Shown here piece by piece: positions 1 to 6,962 of a stretch of DNA of 13,756 nt. Origin of the DNA: DAOTZS01 sp034434335 (GTDB lineage Bacteria; Chloroflexota; Anaerolineae; CG2-30-64-16); the NCBI GenBank assembly GCA_034434335.1, contig DAOTZS010000050.1, positions 1-13,756 on the forward strand. The letters are read 5' to 3'. The translations under genes and the position numbers were made by a program. The notes under the pieces were generated by a model. That model ran no database searches and had not been told where the DNA came from. It saw only the letters and a list, made by a program, of their open reading frames with translations. How positions within the stretch are numbered: position 1 is the first letter of the stretch; every line of letters begins with the position of its first letter.

Positions 1-149
1 CCGGGTCGGACGCGTTCTCCATCCGGGTAACGGAGCGCATTGAGGAAGCACGTGAGCGGGCCCCGAAGACCCGCGAGTATATTGCCCGGCGGGTGGAGAT
101 TGACTACGCCACCTATGCTCGCTACCGACACAAGTTGCTCATGAAGTAA
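1..149 (+). CDS. Archaeal-type hydroxymethylglutaryl-CoA synthase, C-terminal fragment
   Basis: This open frame enters from the left edge (codons in phase from base 3) and ends at TAA 147-149, giving 48 residues. The tail begins GSDAFSIRVTERIEEAR and ends DYATYARYRHKLLMK. It matches my recollection of the C-terminus of archaeal and Chloroflexi HMG-CoA synthases, whose GSDAF motif is followed by a charged helix and a DYATYA-x-(Y/F)R ending. The enzyme condenses acetoacetyl-CoA with acetyl-CoA to HMG-CoA in the mevalonate route. The call is reinforced by the thiolase and DUF35 genes downstream in the usual archaeal order. The catalytic Cys and Glu lie outside the window, so function is inferred from the tail and the neighbours. 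Confidence 0.8.
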   Translation, partial: GSDAFSIRVTERIEEARERAPKTREYIARRVEIDYATYARYRHKLLMK

Positions 150-173
150 GTATCCGGGACACTGGCGATCTTC

Positions 174-235
174 TTCGCAGTAACGACTTCAGTCGTTCAG
201 GACGCGCGGAAAGCGACTAAAGTCGCTACTACGAA
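174..235. repeat. 62-bp dispersed palindromic repeat, copy 1
   Basis: The left arm TTCGCAGTAACGACTTCAGT (continuing to 197) pairs with the right arm 212-235, which ends GTCGCTACTACGAA. The arms match at 20 of 24 positions, and all four mismatches are transitions. Each arm is itself a small palindrome of the form CGACTTCAGTCG. A second copy of the same length lies at 2264-2325. It sits 24 bp after the HMG-CoA synthase stop, in the 201-bp gap before the thiolase. I saw no direct repeats flanking it. The rest of the gap (236-350) has no recognisable feature. Confidence 0.75.
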
Positions 236-350
236 GCCTATATCTTGTGCTATTCAGGTTGCCGAGCCCCAGATGCGGGTGTCCCCAGAATTCGCCAGAG
301 TCCAGCAAACATCTCGGCAGTAAATGTAGATTCAGGGAGTAAGCTCGAAC

Positions 351-1499
351 ATGCGAGACGTTGTAATCATCGGTATCGGTCAGACAGCGGTAGGGGAGCA
401 CTGGGATAAATCGCTGCGCCATCTGGCCCATGAGGCGATCGCGGCAGCTATGGCCGATGCCGGCATCGAAAGCGCCGATGCCCTCTATGTCGGCAATATG
501 CTCTCGGGCGAGCTGGCCGGCCAGGAGCATCTGGGCGCGCTGATCGCGGATTTCGCAGGGCTGCGTGGTATCGAGGCCATGAAGATCGAAGCTGCCTGTG
601 CCTCCGGCGCGGCCGCGCTCCGGGTCGGCATGATGGCTGTGGCGGGAGGCCTCCACCAGGTGGTGCTGGTGTGCGGGGTGGAGAAGATGACCGACACCAT
701 CGGCAGCATGACGACCAGCGCCCTGGCCCTGGCTGCCGACCAGGAGTACGAGGTCAGCCACGGGGCCAGCTTCGTCGCGCTGAACGCCTTGCTCATGCGG
801 CGCTACATGCACGAGTTCGGCGTTAAACACGAGGACTTTGCCGGCTTCTCGATCAATGCCCACCGCAATGCGGTAAACAACCCTTATGCCATGTTCCGTC
901 AGCCGATCTCTCAGGCTGCTTATGTCAAAGCTGGCATGATTGCCGACCCCATCAACCTGTTGGATTCCAGCCCGGTATGCGACGGCGCGGCCTGTGTGGT
1001 GTTGGCTCCGTGGGAACACTTCAAAAATCGTGCCAGGGCGCGTATCCTGGCCTCCAGCGTGGCCACCGATAGCCTGGCGATCCACGACCGCCGCGACCCA
1101 CTCACCCTGGACGCGGTTGCCCTTTCCAGCCAGCGCGCCTATGCCCAGGCCGGGCTGAGGCCCCAGGATATCCATTTCTTTGAGCTTCATGATGCTTTCA
1201 GCATCATGTCGGCGCTGACGCTGGAGGCAGCCGGTTTCGCGGCCAGGGGGCAGGGGGTGCGCCTGGCGATGGATGGCGAGATCGCCATCGGTGGGCGCAT
1301 ACCCATCAGCACCATGGGTGGGCTGAAGGCACGCGGGCACCCCGTGGGTGCTACTGGCGTCTACCAGGTTGTCGAAGCTGTTCAGCAGTTGACGGGCCAG
1401 GCAGGCGCCAATCAGGTGCGGGGCGCTACTATCGGGATGACACAAAACATCGGGGGCAGTGGCGCCACGGTCATTACGCACATCCTGGCCGCGGTATAG
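351..1499 (+). CDS. Thiolase, archaeal acetoacetyl-CoA thiolase type (SCP2-thiolase-like)
   Basis: This is a 382-residue thiolase-fold protein, a normal length for the archaeal/SCP2-type subfamily. The N-terminal half carries the acyl-accepting cysteine C83 in IEAACASGAAAL. The C-terminal half has ELHDAF (H280) and GLKARGHPVGATG (H330), the two active-site histidine motifs. The second catalytic Cys of classical biosynthetic thiolases is not in the usual place: the end reads QNIGGSGA (from N366), as in archaeal-type enzymes. In archaea this subunit makes acetoacetyl-CoA from two acetyl-CoA and forms a complex with HMG-CoA synthase and a DUF35 protein. Both partners flank it here. ATG 351 is the first residue of the conserved MRDVVIIGIGQT beta strand; a GGGAG lies upstream with long spacing. 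Substrate specificity (acetoacetyl-CoA or another 3-ketoacyl-CoA) rests on context. Confidence 0.9.
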   Translation: MRDVVIIGIGQTAVGEHWDKSLRHLAHEAIAAAMADAGIESADALYVGNMLSGELAGQEHLGALIADFAGLRGIEAMKIEAACASGAAALRVGMMAVAGGLHQVVLVCGVEKMTDTIGSMTTSALALAADQEYEVSHGASFVALNALLMRRYMHEFGVKHEDFAGFSINAHRNAVNNPYAMFRQPISQAAYVKAGMIADPINLLDSSPVCDGAACVVLAPWEHFKNRARARILASSVATDSLAIHDRRDPLTLDAVALSSQRAYAQAGLRPQDIHFFELHDAFSIMSALTLEAAGFAARGQGVRLAMDGEIAIGGRIPISTMGGLKARGHPVGATGVYQVVEAVQQLTGQAGANQVRGATIGMTQNIGGSGATVITHILAAV

Positions 1500-1579
1500 C
1501 GCAACCAGATAGGGGCATCAGTCGCCCTTGCCCTCTCCGGGGCACAGGCAATGGATGCCCATCCCAAGGTGTTGGGCTG

Positions 1580-1638
1580 TCAAAACCTATCACAGGACTC
1601 TGGAGTGATGTGGCCAGGGGCAAGTCGGTAGGTTTTGA
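1580..1638. repeat. Palindromic element with 10-bp inverted ends in the thiolase/DUF35 gap
   Basis: TCAAAACCTA (1580-1589) is the exact inverse of TAGGTTTTGA (1629-1638), 39 bp apart. Inside is a smaller ATCAC/GTGAT pair (1589-1593 and 1605-1609). Overlapping the right side is GTCGGT/ACCGAC (1624-1629 and 1642-1647). No direct repeat flanks it. The rest of the 235-bp gap (1500-1734) shows no gene. The element could be a REP-like repeat or an RNA fold between two genes that are usually tightly linked. It has no T-run typical of a terminator. Confidence 0.5.
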
Positions 1639-1734
1639 GAGACCGACCGGCTTATAATGGCGGCTGTGTTGAGCGCGAAGCTCCATGCGCAATAAGTTAA
1701 GCACCAGAGAAACAATTTCAGGAGGATCGGGATC

Positions 1735-2139
1735 ATGTCAATCCCTCGCCACTGGCGCACACGCCAGCAGCGTTACAGCCTGCAGGCTGAGGTTTGTCAT
1801 ACCTGTGGCCACACCATCTTTCCCCCGCGCGATGTCTGTCCATACTGCGCTGCCGAGAAACAAAGCCTGGTGAACTTGAGTGGCCGCGGGGAGGTTTACT
1901 CCTTTACCACTCTGTACCAGGCACCAAGTGGTTTTGAAGAATATGTGCCCTACACATTGGCACTGGTCAAGCTGGAGGAAGGGCCGTTGGTCACCGCGCA
2001 GTTGACCGATGTCGAGTCGGAGCGGGTTTTTGTCGGCATGCCTGTGGAGATGGTGACCCGCAAGCTGAGTGAGGAAGGAGAAGAGGGGCAGATCTTGTAC
2101 GGGTACAAATTCCGGCCCGTGCTGCGTCAGGCCACCTGA
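1735..2139 (+). CDS. Zn-ribbon/OB-fold DUF35 protein (partner of thiolase and HMG-CoA synthase)
   Basis: This 134-residue protein has the DUF35 layout: an N-terminal rubredoxin-like zinc ribbon with C21xxC24 and C35xxC38 (CHTCGH and CPYC), then an OB-fold from about residue 45 (GRGEVYSFTTLY, then PYTLALVKLEEGPLVTAQL). In the archaeal thiolase/HMG-CoA synthase assembly, the DUF35 subunit bridges the two enzymes and contributes to the shared CoA site. The gene order here fits that role. A strong ribosome-binding site (AGGAGG) precedes ATG 1735 with normal spacing. A hairpin at 2165-2198 follows the stop. DUF35 proteins also partner other thiolases, so the complex is an inference from context. 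Confidence 0.9.
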   Translation: MSIPRHWRTRQQRYSLQAEVCHTCGHTIFPPRDVCPYCAAEKQSLVNLSGRGEVYSFTTLYQAPSGFEEYVPYTLALVKLEEGPLVTAQLTDVESERVFVGMPVEMVTRKLSEEGEEGQILYGYKFRPVLRQAT

Positions 2140-2164
2140 GCAAGAGATTTGTCGGCTTGCCGAC

Positions 2165-2198
2165 CGCGAAGGCCGCACCCAAAGGTGCGGCCTTCGCG
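2165..2198. terminator. Strong hairpin downstream of the DUF35 gene
   Basis: This is a perfect 15-bp stem: CGCGAAGGCCGCACC (2165-2179), loop CAAA, and its exact inverse at 2184-2198. It begins 26 bp after the DUF35 stop. No T-run follows, so it is a terminator-like or 3'-end-stabilising structure rather than a textbook intrinsic terminator. It separates the mevalonate-type genes from the esterase unit. Confidence 0.6.
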
Positions 2199-2225
2199 CG
2201 TCTGGAGTTCCCGCCGGCCTGAGAC

Positions 2226-2254
2226 TTGGCCTCGGGCCACGCATGCGCTACAAT
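2226..2254 (+). promoter_or_regulatory. Putative sigma-70-type promoter upstream of the esterase unit
   Basis: TTGGCC (2226-2231, four of six consensus bases) and TACAAT (2249-2254, five of six) are separated by exactly 17 bp. They lie just after the hairpin and before the repeat cluster. A transcript would start near 2261 and reach the esterase ATG at 2487, carrying the palindromic repeats in its leader. A short inverted repeat, GCTACA/TGTAGC (2247-2252 and 2258-2263), straddles the -10 and the expected start. The call is by pattern only. Confidence 0.35.
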
Positions 2255-2263
2255 ACATGTAGC

Positions 2264-2325
2264 TTCGTAGTAGCGACTTCAGTCGCTCTTTTCCACTTCG
2301 GGACGACTGAAGTCGTCACTACGAG
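2264..2325. repeat. 62-bp dispersed palindromic repeat, copy 2
   Basis: The left arm TTCGTAGTAGCGACTTCAGT (continuing to 2288) faces the right arm ending CGTCACTACGA. The arms match at about 20 of 25 positions, again with mainly transition differences. It has the same length and arm design as copy 1 at 174-235, which marks both as one dispersed family. A half copy follows at 2339. Together with the hairpin upstream, these account for most of the 347-bp gene-free stretch 2140-2486. The remainder (2361-2486) shows only the esterase ribosome-binding site. Confidence 0.75.
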
Positions 2326-2338
2326 GAAAGACGTCACC

Positions 2339-2360
2339 TTTGTAGTAGCGACTTCAGTCA
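2339..2360. repeat. Half copy of the dispersed palindromic repeat
   Basis: TTTGTAGTAGCGACTTCAGT (continuing to about 2360) repeats the left arm of copy 2 almost exactly. It then diverges with no matching right arm within the next 100 bases. It looks like a decayed or solo arm of the same family. Confidence 0.65.
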
Positions 2361-2486
2361 GCACCGGGTTGACCCAAACGTGCCCATCGAAGACGTGGCA
2401 GGAGCAGTGAAAGACCCGATTCAGGAAGGCAAAGCCAAGCACTTTGGCCTAATACCCTGGCTCATTAGCCTGAACGGAGATACATC

Positions 2487-3275
2487 ATGGCTCTAATCCA
2501 TTGCGATTTCTTCTCTCATACCCTCCAGCTATGTACCTCCATGTACGTCATCTTGCCGCAACCGGCTCCCGCCCCCGGCCAGCCCGCGCGGCCGGCAGCG
2601 AATGGCCGCTACCCGACCCTCTTTCTGCTACACGGCCTCTCCGATGACCATACGATCTGGTTGCGGCGCACCTCGATTGAGCGTTATGTCGAAGGCCTGG
2701 GGCTGGCCGTGGTCATGCCTGCTGTCGGGCGGAGTTTTTATACTGATATGGCCCATGGCTATCGCTACTGGACCTTTATCAGCCAGGAGTTGCCCGAACT
2801 GGCCCGTTCTTTCTTCCCACTGTCAGCAGCCCGAGAGGACAACTTCGTGGCCGGCCTCTCCATGGGTGGCTACGGTGCCTTCAAGCTGGCCCTGAGCTAT
2901 CCCGACCGCTATGCCGCCGCGGCCAGCCTGTCGGGCGCGCTGGACATGGCGGCGGCCGCAGACGCCGAAGATGAGGCCTGGCAGGCGGAGCTGCGACTCA
3001 TCTTTGGCGATCCGCGCCAGATCGCCAACAGCCCTAATGACCTCTTCTATCTGGCCAGGCAGGCTGTGGCTTCGGCCAAGGCGTTGCCCCGCCTTTACCA
3101 ATGGTGTGGCACCGAGGACTTCCTATACCCTCACAACGTGCATTTTCGCGACTACGCCCGAGGGTTGGGCCTGGATCTGACTTACGAAGAAGGGCCTGGC
3201 GACCATCAGTGGGAGTATTGGGACAGGCAGATCCGCCGTGTGCTGGCCTGGCTCCCGTTGCCCGGCCGGGAATGA
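2487..3275 (+). CDS. Alpha/beta-hydrolase, tributyrin esterase / S-formylglutathione-hydrolase-like family
   Basis: This 262-residue serine esterase of the alpha/beta fold matches the tributyrin esterase (EstA)/esterase-D group. LFLLHGLSDDHTIW (from residue 46) supplies the oxyanion-hole region. GLSMGGYGA places nucleophile S125. GTEDFLYPHN places D211 as the acid, and GDHQWEYWD places H240. The start reads MALIHCDFFSHTLQLCTSMYV, the typical first strand of the family, and no signal peptide is evident, so the enzyme is probably cytoplasmic. ATG 2487 has GGAGA seven bases upstream. It would hydrolyse short acyl or acetyl esters; the substrate cannot be told from sequence. The GNAT-like gene follows after about 39 bp. 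Confidence 0.88.
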   Translation: MALIHCDFFSHTLQLCTSMYVILPQPAPAPGQPARPAANGRYPTLFLLHGLSDDHTIWLRRTSIERYVEGLGLAVVMPAVGRSFYTDMAHGYRYWTFISQELPELARSFFPLSAAREDNFVAGLSMGGYGAFKLALSYPDRYAAAASLSGALDMAAAADAEDEAWQAELRLIFGDPRQIANSPNDLFYLARQAVASAKALPRLYQWCGTEDFLYPHNVHFRDYARGLGLDLTYEEGPGDHQWEYWDRQIRRVLAWLPLPGRE

Positions 3276-3314
3276 CGGCCGACATTCCAAGATGGTTCAA
3301 TTCAGGTGGTGCTG

Positions 3315-4466
3315 ATGGCTCTGACCCTGCAGCCGGTGACAAGCAGTCGCGACCTGCGGCGGTTTGTCACCTTCCCGTGGCTCATCTATCGCGGCGATCC
3401 CTTCTGGGTGCCGCCGCTGATCCGCGACCAGTTGGCAAAGCTCGACCCGGCGCACAACCCTTTCTGGTCGAACGCCGAACGCATGCTGTGGATCGCCTGG
3501 GAAGGGAGGTCCCCCGTCGGCACAGTGGCTGCTATCGTTGACCATAGCCTGATCCAGGCCCTCGGCCGGCCGATCGGCACCTTTGGCTTCTTTGAGTGTG
3601 TCAACGAGCAGAGAGTGGCTGACCTGCTGCTGGATACAGCCGCGGCCTGGCTGGCTGGCCGCGGCATGGTTGCTATGCGCGGCCCCTACAATCCCAGCAT
3701 AGTTGACGGCATGGGCGTACTGGTCGAGGGCCATCACACCCGGCCGGCCTTGCTCGAAGCGCACACACCCCCCTACTACGCGTCGCTGCTGGAGAATGCC
3801 GGGTTCACCAGGCACTTGGATGCAATGGCCTGGCTGGCACGCGCCGATCCCACTGTCCGGGAGCTGGCTGAGGTGATGCCCAAACGGTTGTTGCGCGTGG
3901 CTGAACGCGTGCGCGCGCGGTCGGACGTCAGCATCCGCCGTTTGGACATGACCAATCTGGAGGGGGAGGTCGCCCTGGCTGGCCGGCTCTACAACGCCTC
4001 CCTGGCCCACTTGCCTCAGTACGTGCCACTCAGCGACGCTGAGTTTCGGTACTTCGCTGCGGCCTTCAGGCCTATTCTTGACCCCGACCTGGCGCTGCTG
4101 GTATCGGTGGCCGGCGAACCAGCCGGCTTTTCCCTGACCCTGCCAGACTTCAACGAGGCCCTGCGCCATGCTAACGGCCGGCTCTGGCCACTGGGCCTGG
4201 CGAAGATTTGGTGGCACAGCCGCCGACTGACCCGGGCCACTCTCAAAGTCTTGGTCATGTTGCCCCAATATCGCGGCCGGGGGCTGGAGGCCCTGTTGAT
4301 TGTGGAGACAGCCCGGACCCTTTGGGCCAAGGGATACCGAGAACTGGACATGTCGCTGACGGGCGAGGAAAACCAGGAGGTGCAGCGTCTGCTTGAGGGA
4401 TTGGGGGCCCAGGTTTACAGGCGTTACCGGGTATACGAGAGAACATTATCGCCACCTCTGCAATAG
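3315..4466 (+). CDS. GNAT-fold N-acetyltransferase-like protein (YghO-like)
   Basis: This 383-residue protein resembles the YghO-like group of two-part GNAT proteins. The N-terminal part has RRFVTFPWLIYRGDPFWVPP followed by NPFWSNAERMLWIAW, a signature I associate with this group. It then has the conserved MRGPYNPSIVDGMGVLVEG stretch. The C-terminal GNAT half contains VLVMLPQYRGRGLEALL, where Q-Y-R-G-R-G (about residues 318-323) fits the acetyl-CoA pyrophosphate loop, and ends in a GLGAQVYRRYRVYER strand. GTG codons at 3306 and 3309 are alternative starts. ATG 3315 is preferred because AGGTGGT (3304-3310) then serves as the ribosome-binding site. The substrate is unknown in the family. The gene lies 16 bp before the helicase and is probably co-transcribed. 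Confidence 0.82.
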   Translation: MALTLQPVTSSRDLRRFVTFPWLIYRGDPFWVPPLIRDQLAKLDPAHNPFWSNAERMLWIAWEGRSPVGTVAAIVDHSLIQALGRPIGTFGFFECVNEQRVADLLLDTAAAWLAGRGMVAMRGPYNPSIVDGMGVLVEGHHTRPALLEAHTPPYYASLLENAGFTRHLDAMAWLARADPTVRELAEVMPKRLLRVAERVRARSDVSIRRLDMTNLEGEVALAGRLYNASLAHLPQYVPLSDAEFRYFAAAFRPILDPDLALLVSVAGEPAGFSLTLPDFNEALRHANGRLWPLGLAKIWWHSRRLTRATLKVLVMLPQYRGRGLEALLIVETARTLWAKGYRELDMSLTGEENQEVQRLLEGLGAQVYRRYRVYERTLSPPLQ

Positions 4467-4482
4467 ACGCAGTCCGGTCACC

Positions 4483-6918
4483 ATGGCTTTCGATCCAGTC
4501 GCCTTTCTCGACAGATTGTGCCATGAGCGCGGCTATGCCGGCCAGCTCGTCTACGTGCAGACCATCCCACCCCGGCCCGCGCGCTATGCTACCCTGCGCG
4601 TCAACCTCAGCCCGCCGGTCCAGGCTGCGCTGCGCGCGGTTGGCGCAGCGCAGCTCTACACCCATCAGGCTCAAGCCATCAGTGCTGCCCTGGAGGGCAG
4701 GCATGTGGTGGTCGCCACCTCTACCGCCAGCGGCAAAACCCTCTGCTTCAACGTACCGGTGCTGGAAGCCCTGGCACGCGATCCTCAGGCCCGCGCCCTT
4801 TACCTTTACCCGACCAAGGCCCTGGCCCAGGACCAATTGGGGAAATGGCAGGGGCTGCTCAAAGGAGCCGGCGACGCCATCCCCAACCCCCACGCCGCTA
4901 CCTATGACGGCGACACCCCACCCAGTGCACGTGCCCGTATCCGTCGGCAAGCCCGGGTAGTGCTCACCAACCCGGACATGCTGCATGCAGGTATCCTGCC
5001 CAACCACTCCCTCTGGGCCGACTTCTTCCGGCACTTGAAATATGTGGTGATTGACGAAGCGCACACCTATCGCGGGGTTTTCGGCTCGCAGGTGGCGTGC
5101 GTGCTGCGCCGGCTGCGTCGCGTCTGCGCCCTCTATCAGGGGGAGGGAGGGCGAAAGAGCAGGGACGAAGCTATCCCAGGCACGACCCGCGCTTCCCCCG
5201 CCCTTTTCCAACGTTCGTCATCGCCCGTCTTTATCGCCACCTCGGCCACTATCGCCAATCCCGCGGAGCACTTCGAGCTGTTGACCGGCCTCCAGGCCAC
5301 AGTGATCACCGACGATGGCTCGCCGCATGGACCGCGTGTCTTTGCCCTGTGGAACCCGCCTTTCTTGGATCGGGCGCGCACAGCCCGCCGTAGCGCCAAC
5401 CACGAGGCCAGCGACCTCTTCACGGCGCTGGTTGCGGCAGGGGTGCGCACCATCGCCTTTACCAGAGCCCGTGTGGTGGCAGAGCTGTTGCTGCGCTATG
5501 CTCGTGAGCAGTTGCGGCGTAAGGCGCCGGCGGTAGCCGAACGCATCGCCGCCTATCGGGCCGGATACCTGCCGGAAGAGCGCCGGCGCATCGAGCGCGA
5601 TCTATTCAGCGGCAGACTGGTAGGGGTGACAGCCACCACCGCTCTAGAGTTGGGCATTGACGTCGGTGGGCTCGACGCAGTGTTGATGGTGGGCTATCCA
5701 GGCACCATTGCCAGCCTGTGGCAGCAGGCCGGTCGCGCCGGCCGCGGGGAAGACCCTGCCCTGACGATCCTCATCGGGCTGGACAACCCGCTAGACCAGT
5801 ATTACATGCGCCATGGCGCGCTCCTGCTGGAAAAGCCCCACGAACATGCCCTGCTCGACCCAGACAACGTCTACATCCTTCAGCGGCACCTGCCCTGCGC
5901 GGCCCACGAGGCCCCCTTGACAGTGCCTTCCCAAGAAGGGGATGGCTTCAGCATGGACGACGAAGCCCTTTTCGGCCCCGGCTTTGTAGACGCCATGATC
6001 ACCCTTGAAGAGCAGGGGGTCTTGCGCTATGTGCCAGCAGATGCGGCTGCAGGCCTCCAGCGCTGGTTCTATGCCCGCGGGGACTATCCGGCCCAGGAAG
6101 TCAACCTGCGTGATGCACAAGGGGAGCGCTTTGCCATCCTCAACGCGGCCGACTCCTATGCCATGTTGGAAGAGATAAGTGCCACCACCGCGCCTTTCCG
6201 CGTCCACCCTGGGGCGATCTACCTCCACCAGGGTGAGTCCTATCTGGTGACCGAGTACAATCCCGAGCTGCGCCACGCCATTGTCCAGCCGGTACAGGTT
6301 GACTACTACACCCAGCCGCGCGAGCTCAACGATGTGCGCATTGTGCGCTCCCTGCGCCACCGCGTTCTCCCCTCGACCTGTGCCTATTGGGGTCGGGTAC
6401 GCGTGCGCAGCCAGGTGATCGGGTATCGCCGCCTACAGCAGTTCAGCGAGGCTGTGTTGGGGGAGGAAGTGCTTGAGATGCCGGTGATCGCTTACGAGAC
6501 AGCAGCCTTGTGGTGGGACCTGCCCCCTGAACTGGCATCCCAACTGGCGCAGCAAAGGCTTGACTACCTGGGCGGCATCCATGCCGTGGAGCATGCCACC
6601 ATCGGCATCTTGCCCCTGTTCGCCATGTGTGACCGTTGGGATATCGGCGGACTCAGCACCCCCCGCCACCCCGACACCGATGCCCCTCAGGTGTTCATTT
6701 ACGACGGCTTTCCTGGCGGGGTGGGCATCGCCGAGAAGGGGTTCGAGTTGCTGCCGGAAGTGTGGGAGGCCGCCCTCGACGTGATTCGAAGCTGCCCCTG
6801 CCCTGCCGGCTGCCCGGGCTGTGTGCAAAGCCCCAAGTGTGGCAACTTCAACCAGCCGTTAGATAAGCAAGCCGCGCTCCTGATCCTGGAACGGCTGCTT
6901 GGTAAGGGCAGATCTTGA
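4483..6918 (+). CDS. DEAH-box helicase with DUF1998 domain (MrfA/YprA type)
   Basis: This is an 811-residue superfamily 2 helicase. Domain 1 has YTHQAQAI (Q-like motif, about 59-66), Walker A TSTASGKT (79-86), PTKALAQDQ (motif Ia), TNPDMLH, DEAH at 191-194 and ATSATI (252-257). Domain 2 has TTALELGIDVGGLD and QQAGRAGRG (414-422). The C-terminal DUF1998 region has HAVEHA (700-705), DGFPGG (741-746) and a cysteine cluster (C771, C773, C777, C780, C786) matching the metal-binding module of MrfA, a 3'-5' DNA helicase for mitomycin-type damage in Bacillus. A frame-open extension to 4393 would overlap the GNAT gene. ATG 4483 is preferred because MAFDPVAFLDRL fits the family start. Its ribosome-binding site is weak, which suggests translational coupling. 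Residues about 219-247 look like an extra insert. No MrfB-like exonuclease gene is adjacent. Confidence 0.9.
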   Translation: MAFDPVAFLDRLCHERGYAGQLVYVQTIPPRPARYATLRVNLSPPVQAALRAVGAAQLYTHQAQAISAALEGRHVVVATSTASGKTLCFNVPVLEALARDPQARALYLYPTKALAQDQLGKWQGLLKGAGDAIPNPHAATYDGDTPPSARARIRRQARVVLTNPDMLHAGILPNHSLWADFFRHLKYVVIDEAHTYRGVFGSQVACVLRRLRRVCALYQGEGGRKSRDEAIPGTTRASPALFQRSSSPVFIATSATIANPAEHFELLTGLQATVITDDGSPHGPRVFALWNPPFLDRARTARRSANHEASDLFTALVAAGVRTIAFTRARVVAELLLRYAREQLRRKAPAVAERIAAYRAGYLPEERRRIERDLFSGRLVGVTATTALELGIDVGGLDAVLMVGYPGTIASLWQQAGRAGRGEDPALTILIGLDNPLDQYYMRHGALLLEKPHEHALLDPDNVYILQRHLPCAAHEAPLTVPSQEGDGFSMDDEALFGPGFVDAMITLEEQGVLRYVPADAAAGLQRWFYARGDYPAQEVNLRDAQGERFAILNAADSYAMLEEISATTAPFRVHPGAIYLHQGESYLVTEYNPELRHAIVQPVQVDYYTQPRELNDVRIVRSLRHRVLPSTCAYWGRVRVRSQVIGYRRLQQFSEAVLGEEVLEMPVIAYETAALWWDLPPELASQLAQQRLDYLGGIHAVEHATIGILPLFAMCDRWDIGGLSTPRHPDTDAPQVFIYDGFPGGVGIAEKGFELLPEVWEAALDVIRSCPCPAGCPGCVQSPKCGNFNQPLDKQAALLILERLLGKGRS

Positions 6919-6962
6919 TAATAGTTACCCCACATCTACCCGGCTGTTGAAAGGAGGACATA

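Noticed and set aside
260..319. TGCCGAG/CTCGGCA inverted repeat upstream of the thiolase
   Set aside because: Only 7 bp pair across a loop of 46 bases. This is likely to occur by chance in GC-rich DNA.
189..1481. 430-codon open frame on the minus strand opposite the thiolase
   Set aside because: It is fully antisense to a thiolase with intact catalytic motifs. Its peptide is rich in His, Gly and Gln with no recognisable domain, as expected for a shadow in GC-rich DNA.
1635..1658. TTGAGA plus TATAAT as a promoter for the DUF35 gene
   Set aside because: The spacing between the hexamers is only 12 bp, and no acceptable -35 lies 16-18 bp upstream. The TATAAT alone is not enough.
2264..2360. CRISPR-like array from the repeated arms
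   Set aside because: The repeats are inverted arms of palindromes with irregular spacing; there are no spacers of uniform length and no cas genes.
3297..4268. 323-codon minus-strand frame opposite the GNAT-like gene
   Set aside because: Antisense shadow; the plus-strand protein has family motifs and proper spacing to its neighbours.
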